From assembly GCA_025618425.1 (NCBI GenBank), contig CM046850.1, positions 5,185,520 to 5,249,519 of the forward strand: a stretch of 64,000 bases of DNA. Direction: 5' to 3'. Positions 1 to 11,459 of the stretch are shown here, one piece after another; position 1 is the stretch's first letter; each line of letters begins with the position of its first letter. The stretch comes from Heliocidaris tuberculata (taxonomy: Eukaryota; Echinodermata; Echinoidea; Camarodonta; Echinometridae). The notes beneath the pieces are model-generated. The model was given only the letters and a program-made list of their open reading frames with translations, was not told where the DNA came from and ran no database searches. Both the position numbers and the translations under genes were made by a program.

Positions 1-310
1 TTATTAGCTCAGTTATCGGCTCATATTGATCACTCTACCACAAAGCCATCATCGCAAACACACCCTCTCAGCGAAGCAGCATCTAACTTTCAATTGACCA
101 CACTTTAAACAAAGGACTCTTCAGAGTTTTTCATTTTCGGTTTTTAATCTGCTTCTCAACAGAAACTATCGAGCACTAAGCGAGTTTTCATTTCATTCTG
201 CTACTACCATTTCTTTCTCACGAATCGATTAATTAAGCCATATCACGAACACTTTTCAAGTTTCCATCATCTAGTGAGAGTCTCTCAACGGCCGCTGCTA
301 CCCGTCTCCA

Positions 311-676
311 ATGCTGTCTTGGCTTCACAAGCTTTGGACCAAACTCAGCCGATCACCACCGACCACAGTATCATCAAAGATGGACAGCCAAGTTCATATG
401 GGTGACGTCGACAGCCCTTGCTCGGTTTGGATCCCGTCGTCAGCTTTGGCGGAGCGACATCTGGACAGACACCGCAGCTTCAGACGACAACTCTCGAGAA
501 AGCTCAGTTCCCGCGCGAAACAACTCAGTACCTGTAACACGACTGCTTGCACCATCGCAGTTTGCTTTGTCGTCGCATTTTTGGCACTCATCGTCTCCTG
601 TTTCACCTTCTATTTGTACGTCCAGAGCCACGGACTGGGAAATGAGATGAAAATCGTCCAGGAGACAATAAATCCG
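311..676 (+). CDS. TNF ligand exon 1 (cytoplasmic part, transmembrane helix, stalk start)
   Basis: Residues 1-122. It encodes the basic N-terminus and the single hydrophobic segment (ACTIAVCFVVAFLALIVSCF and following residues), which marks a type II signal anchor. The exon ends in phase 0 after NP at the donor GTAAAT. The roughly 310 bases upstream are probably 5' UTR and promoter, but no TATA box is evident. Confidence 0.82.
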
Positions 677-745
677 GTAAATAATTATAATTAAAAAAGC
701 GGAGAGAAATATGGAAAGAGATATATAAAAATGTAGAGAGAGATA

Positions 746-780
<35 letters not shown>

Positions 781-3334
781 GGGGGACAGTGCGAGAGGGT
801 TGAAAGGTTTAGAAGATTTAGAAGGAAACGAGAGTGAGAGGATAGATTGAGGGTGAAAGTCGTATAGGGGCCGAGCTGAATTCATGAATTATACATTCAA
901 TTTAATATACTAATCGTTATTATCGGATCATGGACTTGTAGTCATTAACATAATGATGTACAGTCATAATCAAACAATCCCCTCTCAAAAAAGATACTTG
1001 ACCAGTACAGACTCTGATCTTATCAACATTTTGGCAATGTTTCAATCATTAAACTTTAAATTCAGAGAAGCATACTCTTATCGTCTGCTAATCAGCTATC
1101 ACAAATATCATTAGACATTTCGCGGAAAAAAATCCAGGTATAACACTGTTCACTACCAATAAATGCCTCCTATTTTTAGATTCTACTATTTACATTCATA
1201 AACAAATAATCAGATAATGAAAACTCCCCGTTTTCTATTCGGACTTAGCCTGTTGATCATTATATAGTTCGATATGGTTTAATAAGCATTGTAAATAGAA
1301 TTGACGGAAATACCCAGGAGTGTATTGAAGCATGCGCATTGCACATAGGTACTTTTCCACCCCACCATACAAACTTATTTATCAATAACATTTAATAATA
1401 TTTTTCTGTAGGCGTCCATGGTAAGAAAGGCTATTCTCTGTTGAAGGCTTTTGGTATAGCTTCATGCATATTGTAGCCTTTGTGAAAGAAACTGGTGATT
1501 TAGTCTTTAACCCTTGTAAACAAATTTAAAAATAAAAACCTTTACAAAAGCTACTACACTATCTAAATGACAGCTTTCAGTTTTGAAGATGAAGAACTGG
1601 TAATTGTTGACCCAAACTAACGCTTGCTGTTAATAGAACTTAAGGGAATAGAAAGGATTGGATAAAGAATTAAGCCCTTTTTCTTAGATGTCTATACAAT
1701 TTTAGAAAATAATAACGTTGACTCTCACATGTGCTTACAAGATGAACTGTCCAAAACTGACCAAATTTCTGATCTTTGCAGCGGTCTGGAAAGAAGAAAA
1801 GCAAATGCTCATTCTCATTTCTTTTTCAATTTTTTTTCCAATTAATATCGAACTATCATCTGAATGTAAAGCTTTACTATTATACTTGTAAATCACTCCG
1901 TTGATTAAAGTTTTCCTCTCCTTTTTTTGTGTATGTGTGTGTGTGTGTGTGTGCAGCACTCGGAAGGTCGGCATGGGGAATCTCTCCCGCCACAGGTCTT
2001 CGATGGTATCTCAACATCTATGCCACAACAGTCAGAAGATGTACCTGATGAAGGTGCAGCGAAAGCTTACGCACACATTGTTGGGAAAAATATTGGTCCA
2101 CGTCAGAACGATGAAGATTTAGGTAAGGAACATAAAACTTGGTTTCGATTCTACATTTTAATCCCAGTTTACAAACGTAAAATTTTGTGTAACTTTATCC
2201 AGACCAAAACATACTTATCTCATGGTTGTTTTTCTTTTTAATTTCATTCAATTTGTGAGCCTGTGCATGGGTCATAAACTTTTTCCCTTATTGTTGGTTA
2301 AAATATAACAAAATTGCATTTCAGGTTTTAGGGGGAGTTTAAGGTTATACATTGCTTCCTTAATCGGAAAAGCACGTAGGGGCGAAAAACATTTTTATGT
2401 TTATATAATAATTAAATACTACTTATTTACTTTGTTTAAATAGCATGTATTTAAACTTGTTCAAAGATTTTCTTAATAATTTTTTTTAATTGTAAAGTAT
2501 CATTTTTCTTTCAATTATCAGGATGCTTAAACTTCTGGAAGGCGAACTCGACACACAACGTAAATTTCTATGGGAACTATGCGATTGAAATCCTTGAACC
2601 GGGATATTACTACGTCTACAGTCAAATCTACTTCAGTGACTCCGAATTACAGCAAAATTTACCCATGGTAAATAAATATTCATCTTCGTTTTCTCTCTTC
2701 CTTCTTCCTCCACCTTTTCCTTCTCCTCCTCCTCCTTCTCCTCATCATTTTCTTAACTCCTTGGAACCCCTCTTTTAACATTCCCCGGGCCAATCTTCTG
2801 AGCCTTATGACCCCTATTATTCCAAAAAGTTAAGCCCCTAACTTGGTTTAATTTTTTAGAAAAAAGACCCACAGAACTTTCATAAACCATGTAAACACGA
2901 CTTTATAGACCGAGCTTGAACCGAGTGTTGCCGACTGGTCTAAATTTTAATTTGAATACCGTCCTTCATCTTTACGAAGTCTTATTTTTGCTAAAGGTTT
3001 AATTCACAAGCAAGGGACTATCGATCGCCTCTCTTTCAAGTGTATAAGTTAACGGCAGTTTGATTCTTGAAGTTTGTAACAAATCTTAACTCGTATTATT
3101 TCCTTTTCTTCTCTGCAGCGTTCTTCGACGAATCGTAACCATGACCCCTTGATGGAGAGCCTAATCCCTTTCAAAGAATACGCTACCAAGTACCACGGCG
3201 GGGTGTTCTATCTCTCAAGGGGTGATAAGATCACGGTCAGCGTGTCCGACAGAAATTTGCGGATCAACACCGGTAGCGACAAGACCTTCTTCGGAGTTTT
3301 CATGCTGGGTCACGGGGCTGCAGCACCAAGTTGA
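311..3334 (+). CDS. TNF superfamily ligand, type II membrane protein (4-exon gene model)
   Basis: Joined exons 311-676, 1957-2122, 2522-2667 and 3119-3334 give 297 aa with all GT/AG junctions in phase. The protein has a basic cytoplasmic part (about residues 1-78, with arginine/lysine clusters next to the membrane), one transmembrane segment (about 80-103), a short stalk and a C-terminal TNF homology domain (about 157-290). Family hallmarks are AKAYAHIVG (strand A), GYYYVYSQIYF (strand C), YHGGVFYLSRGDKITVSVS (strands F-G) and the terminal FFGVFML (strand H). TNF ligands form trimers that engage TNF receptors at the cell surface or after shedding. No collagen repeat and no clear furin RxxR site is visible in the stalk. 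The domain is compact, with short D-E and E-F loops and a single cysteine. The orthologue cannot be named: the loops that separate TRAIL-, EDA- and TNF-like groups are too divergent. The start at 311 is the first ATG of the open frame; M24 at 380 is an alternative. Confidence 0.85.
1957..2122 (+). CDS. TNF ligand exon 2 (stalk and first TNF-domain strand)
   Basis: Residues 123-177. The acceptor CAG follows directly on a (GT)n tract (about 1929-1953) that replaces the usual polypyrimidine tract, which is unusual. The exon ends with one leftover base at donor GTAAGG. AKAYAHIVG near its end matches strand A of the TNF fold. Confidence 0.78.
2522..2667 (+). CDS. TNF ligand exon 3 (core TNF-domain strands A' to C)
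   Basis: Residues 178-226. It contains NFYGNYAIEILEPGYYYVYSQIYF, split here as NFYGNYAIEILEPG and YYYVYSQIYF, the signature B-C strand region of TNF ligands. Acceptor TTATCAG and donor GTAAAT are present, and the phase returns to 0. Confidence 0.85.
3119..3334 (+). CDS. TNF ligand exon 4 (C-terminal TNF-domain strands, stop)
   Basis: Residues 227-297 plus TGA. The acceptor is TTCTCTGCAG. YHGGVFYL, RGDKITVSVS and FFGVFML align with the F, G and H strands of the TNF family. The short tail GHGAAAPS follows the last strand. Confidence 0.87.
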   Translation, partial: RSSTNRNHDPLMESLIPFKEYATKYHGGVFYLSRGDKITVSVSDRNLRINTGSDKTFFGVFMLGHGAAAPS

Positions 3335-5490
3335 ACTTCAACCAGTTAAACTCCGCACTGCGCGGGATTTGTGATAAAAGACTGAGTATAGGAGAAAAAG
3401 AGGAAAAGTCCCTTTGTGCAATATTCGGAAGTGTTTTTGCAGGAAGTGTATAATTTATATGCACAAACTGTCCTACTTTTGGTATGATTTTGAGGATAGG
3501 CATTTCCCTTTCCTTTTTGTTGTTATTGTCGGCCTGAAACAATAGGGGACATCGGCTTAGTTGCGCTCATAGCACTGTATGACTTCTAGGTAAAATTATA
3601 CAGAGCTGTAATGAAGTGTTATCCTATTGAGGATATATTTGATTATAGATTCTGTCCCTTATTTGGAAAGACGAATAGATATCTATAGTTCATATTGAAA
3701 AGGGAAAAAAAAGAAGAGAGAAACAAATCATGCAAAAGGATATGGTCGACAACATTTTAGTGAAAGTGAATAGAAAATGAAGGAATTCTTTGAAAGAGGT
3801 CTGGAACTATAGTCAGACTTTTATGATTTTCTATAATAATTGATGTTATGTAACGGGGTGTTGTCACACCTAAATCTATTGAGAAAAGAAAAGAAATTGT
3901 GCTTTTTTTGACCTGATATGTGAATTATAAGGGAAATCCATGTCGGAAATAATCGAGTTTAACGGTTGACGGGCTCAACCCGTTTTAAAAAAAATTCGCA
4001 CCGTGTAACGGTGACTTTTATTCTAGTGATCTGATATTCAGAATACTAATGTTAGTTTTAAGGAAATTGTTTTGTTTAAAAAACGAGTTTCATTTTACAC
4101 CACTGACAGCAAAGTAGTAGGCATATCATCTCTCTGTCATGGATACATTCGTTTCCAGTGGTTGGAGGCGTAAAATCTTCTGCAGTCATAACAAGTGTGT
4201 GATATTTTGCTGTTTTTCATGATATTATTTTCATGATAAACATTTAAATGTCTTTCCTTTCAAGTTGACGACATTGACTGTAAAAGCCATGCCGATGGAA
4301 ATAAAATGATCTACAATAGTCATACCAAAGATATTTCCTTGTGTAGTGTGACGTCACACGGGACATCTGAGCATGAGAATATTAATTAGGCTTCTCAGCT
4401 TCATGTACAGGCTTTATAAAAAGATTATTAGCCATGTCATTTTGATTCGTATAAATAAACTATTCGCCCAAAGATAAGATGCAGTAGAACAGTTTACTGG
4501 TATAGATTTTAGCGTGCAGTGCGAACAAAATAACGAATTAAAGATAACAGTAACTTATTTAACTTAATTAATATAAGAATTAATTTTAGTTAAACAAGCA
4601 GATAATAATCCATTCTTGTAAGTTTCAATTATACGGTTTGTCTACGGCACTGAGGGTTATTAGTTAAAGATGATTCTAAACTATATGTTTTTCGCTTAAA
4701 GTTCGCTCCCTATTTTAGGGGTACTGATAATGTACCAGTCGGGGTGCAAAGTATTAAACATTTATTTCTTAAAGTACACATTATGAAATTAATAAGAGCT
4801 ATTCAACAAGAATTCTGAAAAGGAATAATTTCATCGAAATTGCGATTGACATAATAAAAAGGTTTTCCTCTGAATCTAATTAATGTAACATTCCATCTTC
4901 CATCTATCTAATATGTTCAACATGTTCAGAAGTCTTGCCAAAGAGTTACTGCCATGTATGTATGTGAAAATTGTACAGCAATGAATGACATTTTTTATGT
5001 ATCATACACAATGGTTAACTTTATAAGAAGGCATGAGTGTACACAAATCTGACCGATTTATGAAATGTGCTGAGTCTCGCATGTTGTGTATGCAAGTATT
5101 GTGTAATCTTGATGTCGGATGTTCATTTTTAATCCGTCGTTCTGTTATATGTATGTTGCTATATATATGTACATTTTTATATTGAAAGAGCATTTATATA
5201 TTCATTAAATTGCAAGTATTGATGTACACATGCAGTGCATTTAATTGGCTTACATTGTGTATGAGAAAGTACAAGATAATTATGTTCCCTCATAATTTTA
5301 CCGAAATTGTTATGTATATTGTATATAATAATTTGTCTAATATCTTCTTTTTTCCTTTTCCTTGTATGTAAACACTTCTTAATCTAATTTTGTTTGATAT
5401 TACGTCATATCAGTCTGTGTATACATGTTTGTCTGTTATGAAACAAAAAGACCTTTGTGGAAAATAAACAACCCTTGAAACCTTGAAACC
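3335..5490 (+). other. Probable 3' UTR of the TNF ligand, with candidate polyadenylation signals
   Basis: AT-rich sequence without coding potential follows the stop codon. AATAAA hexamers on the + strand lie at 4300-4305 and 5463-5468. Isolated ATTTA pentamers occur (for example near 4757), but no strong clustered AU-rich element like that of mammalian TNF was found. The real 3' end needs transcript data. Confidence 0.45.
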
Positions 5491-5989
5491 GTCTTTACGT
5501 ACTTTTCATGAATTAAAGACATCATCAAATTTCCACTATATGCCGCTTTTACGTTTATAGCAACAGTGTCTTATTCGTTGGTTCAAACCACTGTATCCAA
5601 AAACTTAATTCGTGCATATTATAATACTTCGGCTGACCAAACTTGCATGCAATCTATGTATGCATTTGGTTTTTTCTGGCTGTATATGTTTCCTGCGAAG
5701 TAGACTGTAGATTAATCCCAGGACAAACGCATATTGATTTAGCTTACTTTCTCTTTCCCTTTTACTTGGATATAGCATTACCATGATTATAGCAAATGGC
5801 GTATAATGTTACAGTTGAAATGTGAAAGCTTAAAGATTGTATGCTTTAAATTTGTATCAATGTCTGCATAACTTATTGAAGATTTTTCTAATTTGTAATA
5901 AAAGAATATGAAAAGAAAGAAATATCGTCTCCCTTGTAAGCTTCTTTTAAGATGTTTAAAATAAGTGCGATTATAAGGCGATTGTTTCC

Positions 5990-6130
5990 CACCGGGGAGA
6001 TGTGAGTTGGTCTAGCGGTAATGTCCTTGGTCAGCTCTCTGTCTTCGCCTACAAATTGATCGTGATCGGACCCAGGTTCGAAACTGCGTCACGTCTGAGT
6101 GACGTTAAATAAAGTTCGGTCCCCAGACGT
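5990..6130 (+). repeat. tRNA-derived SINE-like element
   Basis: An A-box-like TTGGTCTAGCGG at about 6007 is followed some 60 bases later by the B-box GGTTCGAAAC at about 6074, the spacing of an RNA polymerase III internal promoter. No clean cloverleaf or anticodon arm can be drawn, so it is a SINE head rather than a tRNA gene. A non-tRNA tail follows. Confidence 0.5.
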
Positions 6131-6229
6131 AAATAATCATATCTGACTGATACACGACTAATAAAACCCAATTACACACAGAGTGGCGAATAGCGTAATG
6201 GGTCCAGTGATTGAGAGAGCACTGGACAC

Positions 6230-6233
6230 AGGT

Positions 6234-6275
<42 letters not shown>
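6230..6275. repeat. Poly-G run
   Basis: An almost uninterrupted G tract of about 45 bases. Its length may be an assembly or sequencing approximation. It lies just downstream of the SINE-like element. Confidence 0.9.
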
Positions 6276-6309
6276 GGGGGTAGCGGTCTTACTATAGGTG
6301 GATGAAACG

Positions 6310-7690
6310 TGAAAAAACAAGGCCACCAATTACATATTGAGAAATGTGAGAGGGGTCACATCTTCTTTTCACGTTACCTTCTCCCTATTACTTTCTCCCC
6401 CCTTTCTTTCTTTTTTTTTCCTTTTTCGCCATTCGATTTGGGCCGGGCATGTGCCCCCAAAGCTACGTCAATGTTTTCCCATTTAGCCACTCATCTCTTT
6501 TCACACTGTGTAAGAATGGGTTGGTATCGTACGTGGTTTCTAATTATATATCCCAGGGGAAAAAAATTGAGAAAATTCAAAGCCTATTAAAAATATTTGG
6601 CTTATCCATGAAATCCTTTTCAAATAGAACATGTTACAGAATAAAAAGCTATTAATCCAATATAATCAATTCAAATGAACCGACTCGGCTTACTTTCATT
6701 AAAATGAAACTATTATCTAAATAATTATTTAATTTATAATTATGTATATCTTGGACCGATTTTTTTTTTCCACGCCCAAATCGAAACAAATTAGAAGTAT
6801 GAAATAAATTGATGGGGCTATGTACATCATAACTTTGATCAGTGCTATCTAACAAATCATGCATAATGATTCCGACTTTTGTGCGATACTTCCGCCATGC
6901 AGAAAGTTGTTCAGGGGGTTCTCGGAAACTAAATCGCCATAAATAGCCACACTAATCTTCTCACAGACAGCTGTTTCCTCTAAATAATGTATGGGTAGCA
7001 AGGCCTTCATTGAATGGGGGCGCGGTTCCTAAAGAGGCGTATCAAAAGTTGGAAGCACTGTGGTCTGTTGTGAAGGATCTAGGCTCTCCCTACTAGAGGT
7101 CCCTGGTTCGATCCTTGCTAGCTGCTTACATCCTTGGGTAAACAAGACCAAATATTTTTATTACTTGGTTTATAACATGATTACCTTTTCAATGAAATTC
7201 TTATCTGATTTGATTTCATCATTTTCACTTTGAGTGGGAAGAGTAAGCAGAATTTTGCAAATGTTTCTCTTAGTTTATATATACCCTACCAAAAAAGTTA
7301 AAAGTTAGAGTGACTCCCCATACCAGTTACCGGTGACTACGCCGCTGCTTACTGTATACTATATCGAAAGTGTGATGTATGGGAACTGAAAGTTGAAATG
7401 TGCATGTGCGAAGTGCTCTACACGGCTATAGGTACAATTCGTGGACTAATTCTCCCTTTCTGACCAATATTCTTTGTCTATAGCAGCACGATGAGCATAG
7501 ATGACAGTTTAACTTTTATACAAAATGATGATAATTAGTTTCACTGATACAGCGATGAACTGCACGTCAGGGATCATGGCCGGAAGTCATGCCAAACAAT
7601 GCTGACATTATAAAACAATAATGATTATTATCAATCAGTTGACTTTTAAAAAAAGAGTGGGGCACTTCTTTCTTTTTAGAACAGTAATTA
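6310..7690. other. Intergenic stretch, no gene seen
   Basis: AT-rich sequence with short unsupported frames. A lone B-box-like GGTTCGATCC at about 7105 may be a decayed SINE fragment. Confidence 0.5.
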
Positions 7691-7698
7691 TTGTATGG

Positions 7699-7718
7699 TT
7701 ATTTATTTATTTATTCAT

Positions 7719-7753
<35 letters not shown>

Positions 7754-7755
7754 TT

Positions 7756-7822
<67 letters not shown>

Positions 7823-7826
7823 TTCG
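7699..7826 (+). repeat. (ATTT)n tetranucleotide microsatellite
   Basis: About 30 tandem ATTT units with one TTCATT and one TTTTATT interruption. Confidence 0.97.
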
Positions 7827-8094
7827 AACGTATTTAATCAGGATGACAAGATCAGTTAAAAACTGTTTTACATCATGGTCCTGAGATTGAAAAAAAAAAT
7901 TAATATAAAAGAAAATTACAAAAAAGAGATACAAACAGTATAATGAAAATAACTATAAAGAGAATCAAGTTATTATATATAATGTGTAGAAAAATATCAC
8001 AATAAAAATTCCAAAATATTCTTACATAAAACTCAGAATGTAAAAGATATGGCATGAGATAATAAATTCAAAACAAATGGCGTTTATTGATTAA

Positions 8095-8690
8095 ATGAAT
8101 AAATAAATGAATTAGATAACAAATTCTAAAACCACCACGTGATTTAACAATTTGCTTTTTGATTCATTTATTTATTCATTAATTGTTTCAGTGTTTAAAC
8201 ATGATTAGAATAAGTTAGATTTAGAATGATGTTAGAAACCAATGTTATGTGTCATTTTACATTGTGTTATTCTTTGATTATTTTCCTCTCAGTGATGCAA
8301 ACATTGTTTTATTTTTACTCCTCCGGGCTCTTTCAGTTCGTAAACTGAAGAGCATACAAAGTTTAAACACGGAAACAATTAATGAGTAACTAGCTAAATG
8401 AATTTTTAAAAAAAAGAAGCAAATTGTAAAATCAAGTGGTGGTTTTAGAATTTGTTATCTACATGTTTGTAATTCATTTATTTATTCATTAATATAATCA
8501 ACAATTAATGAATAAATAACAAGATCTAAAATCACGTGGTTTTAGAATTTGTTATCTATTCATTTAGTTATTCATTAATTGTTTCAGTGTTTAAATTTTG
8601 TAGGTTCTTCAGTTTGCCAACTGCTACTCGAAAGAGTCACGAGGAGTAAAATACAGCAATGTTTGCATCATTGAGATGGAAATGTTATTA
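8095..8690. repeat. Cluster of alternating inverted repeats
   Basis: The segment at about 8116-8200 reappears inverted at about 8360-8470, and the segment at about 8286-8405 reappears inverted at about 8562-8686. The shared modules include AATTAATGA, TTTAGAATTTGTTATC and GATGCAAACATTG. The result is several alternative hairpins, consistent with a rearranged foldback transposon. Confidence 0.7.
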
Positions 8691-8699
8691 TCATGATTA

Positions 8700-10005
8700 T
8701 GCAGAAAAGTTGATAGGAAAGCCGTTTCAGGCCCAATATTCCCTGGTTGAAACAAATTCTTTCTGATTTCATCCCTGTGTTATCATTTCTGATAATTAGA
8801 TAATCTTTGGGGGAATCCAGAGAAGATTGCTTCCATCGGAAGAGAAATTCCTCCTTTGGAAGATTTTATTGATTGAAAAATTTATGATATTGGTTTGTTT
8901 TCTCCATTTCACACGGTTAAAAAGGTATCTTCTTTTCTATAAAAAAACAACATTTCTGATGGGCTATCATTTTTAGGGTGTTGGAGCAAAGACTTCGAAA
9001 AGTTTTCCAACATGAAAACAAAACTATGCCACAAGCAAATAGACAAGAAAAACAAAACGAAAAAAAAAAAAAGCAATACAAATTCCAAAGTTACACTTAT
9101 ATACATTCCCCCCCCCCAAAAAAAAAAAAAATTAAAAAAAAAAAATAAATCTAAATTTACTGACAAATAGGACCAGTACCACGATTTATTAAATTAAAAC
9201 AGACGCATTTTGTTTAAAGGGTTGGAAACTTAAAAACAAAATATAAAATAATACATGGCAGAAAAAGCAGCGACAAACAAAAGTTTAACTGATAAAAAGA
9301 AGAACAAGAAAATAACATCTTCTGCAGAAAAAGAGGGATGAAATAGAGACAGACTATAATAAAATACAAGGAAGAGGGAAAAGGAAAGGGAAAATGTAAT
9401 CAAATTAAATATAGCTTTAAAAACATAGAATTGTTATGGAATTGGCTTTTAGTAACTTAATATAATTTAGAAAATAAAAAGAAACTCTGCGTTACAATAG
9501 AAAACCGATCTTTATGTAGGAGTATTTCAATTTATTTTTGAATTAATGTTAAGCATTGATAAATAATGATAGTATACTTGACAAGACAATGAAAAGGAAA
9601 AATATCAATTACATATTTACTAATAAGTGTTTACTGTATAATGTATAAGGAAATAGTTGCTGAGAAGGAAGGAGACTGGTGAGGGGGTTTGAGCGGGAAA
9701 ACGAGGAAAGGAATGTGATAATGTAGTATTCACACTTATGCGAGGTTATTAGAGATACTGTATAGTAGAATTTCAATCAAAAAAATAACTTTTTAAAAAT
9801 CCTGCTTAAAAAGTTCCCTCAGAATACTGAAACAAATAACAAATTAATATTTGGGGATTTCAAGGAAAAAAATGAGTATCACAAGATCTGTTCTTTCAGT
9901 ATATGAGTAATTCATCAAAGTTTAGTCATTATGATAGATTTTGAGAAGTGCATTCATGACGGACTATTCATTTGTATGAAAAATTATTTTCTCTCACAGG
10001 TTCTC
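8700..10005. other. AT-rich intergenic stretch, no gene seen
   Basis: Sequence with homopolymer A and C runs (about 9061-9145) and no credible coding frame. Confidence 0.5.
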
Positions 10006-10014
10006 TGAAACTAC

Positions 10015-10026
10015 TCTCTCTCTATT

Positions 10027-10099
<73 letters not shown>

Positions 10100-10140
10100 C
10101 TCTCCCTCTCCCTCTCCCTCTTTCTTCTTCTTCTTCTTTT
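10015..10140 (+). repeat. (TC)n-rich microsatellite
   Basis: Imperfect TCTCTC tract grading into CCCTCT and TTC repeats. Polypyrimidine on the + strand. Confidence 0.95.
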
Positions 10141-11389
10141 TTTGTTTGCTTTCTCTCCCCCCAGTACTTTCGCCATCACTTTCTATATCTATAACTCGTA
10201 AAGTCTTCCTCTTGACTGTAGTTGTACATAATAAGTGCATGAAATCAATAGCGAAAGTTAGCACAACCATGACAACACAAATGACCATTCACCTATAAGT
10301 TTACATGATACATCCTTGATAATTATGTGATCCCATAATGGTCATTAATGGGGCCCCTCCGGTTTTATGACGACACAAACCTATAAACCTCCATCGCTCG
10401 AGGTATCGAATCCTGCTTTTGATTGTAGCAGGAAGTCAGACGCCGCCTAACCACAGCCAATAATAGAAGGATGTAAGATCGATAACATCCCCAAACGGAT
10501 CAATAAAACTGTCACTTGATTGATTTTCTTAATGAGACACTGATGCGAAGGGTATCCCCCTTGTAATGTCCAAGATTCATGATTCTGACAACAATGAAGA
10601 TCTGCAATTTATTTGCCAGCAAAATGACTCATGAGTTTTGACAATAATGAATATCTTTAATCTTCGAAATTAATGGAAAGATGAGGCTTTCGCTGTACCC
10701 GCATAAGAATTATTAAAAAACGAATACCAGGCCAAGAAATAGAGAAGAGAAGGATGGGGAAAACTGAGTTTTTTAAAAAGAATTTTGATAAGAGTTGCTT
10801 CACCTTTGCTGAGTAAAAAAAAAAAAAAAACAAACAAACAAACAAACAAAAAACACTGTAGCATCATCTTCAAAGCGGACGTTATTGAGTTTGGGAGAAG
10901 ATTTACATGTATTATCATTATTAGTATAATAAAAGAGTAGAGGCCTTAAAATTGACCCTTGCGGAATTCCACTAAAAATATTAAATATAGCATTTCTGAA
11001 TGATTATCAGATCACCATAAACATTGTTTCCGGTCATCTCAATAATGATACCACAAATGTCATTATTACAAACTGGTAAGTTTTTTTTTTTTATCAAATT
11101 GTCATGATTTAAACAATTAAAGGCCTTTGAAAGGTTTATATACACCCGGAATGATATTTATTTTACATTCACATTTCATATGATGGTGTGAATAGATTCA
11201 ATAAGAGCAGAAAAGTCTGAGTGTTTAGATCTAAAGCAAAATTCACTTAAAAAAAAAAACGTTTTTGTAAAAGAGAAAGTCAATTATACATGCATTTCTC
11301 AAAAATATTTTTGAAATATACTATAGAAACGAGAGAGAAACGGTTCGATAGTTTGAATACAAATGGTTTTGACTTTTCTTGAATATAGT

Positions 11390-11421
<32 letters not shown>

Positions 11422-11459
11422 GCAACTTTTAACTTGTCAGCAAATATCCCATTCTTGAC

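Noticed and set aside
7090..7130. Possible tRNA gene with GGTTCGATCC
   Set aside because: A B-box-like motif only; no acceptor stem or anticodon arm can be formed.
10395..10440. Possible tRNA or SINE around GAGGTATCGAATCCTG
   Set aside because: The B-box match is imperfect and no A-box lies at the right distance.
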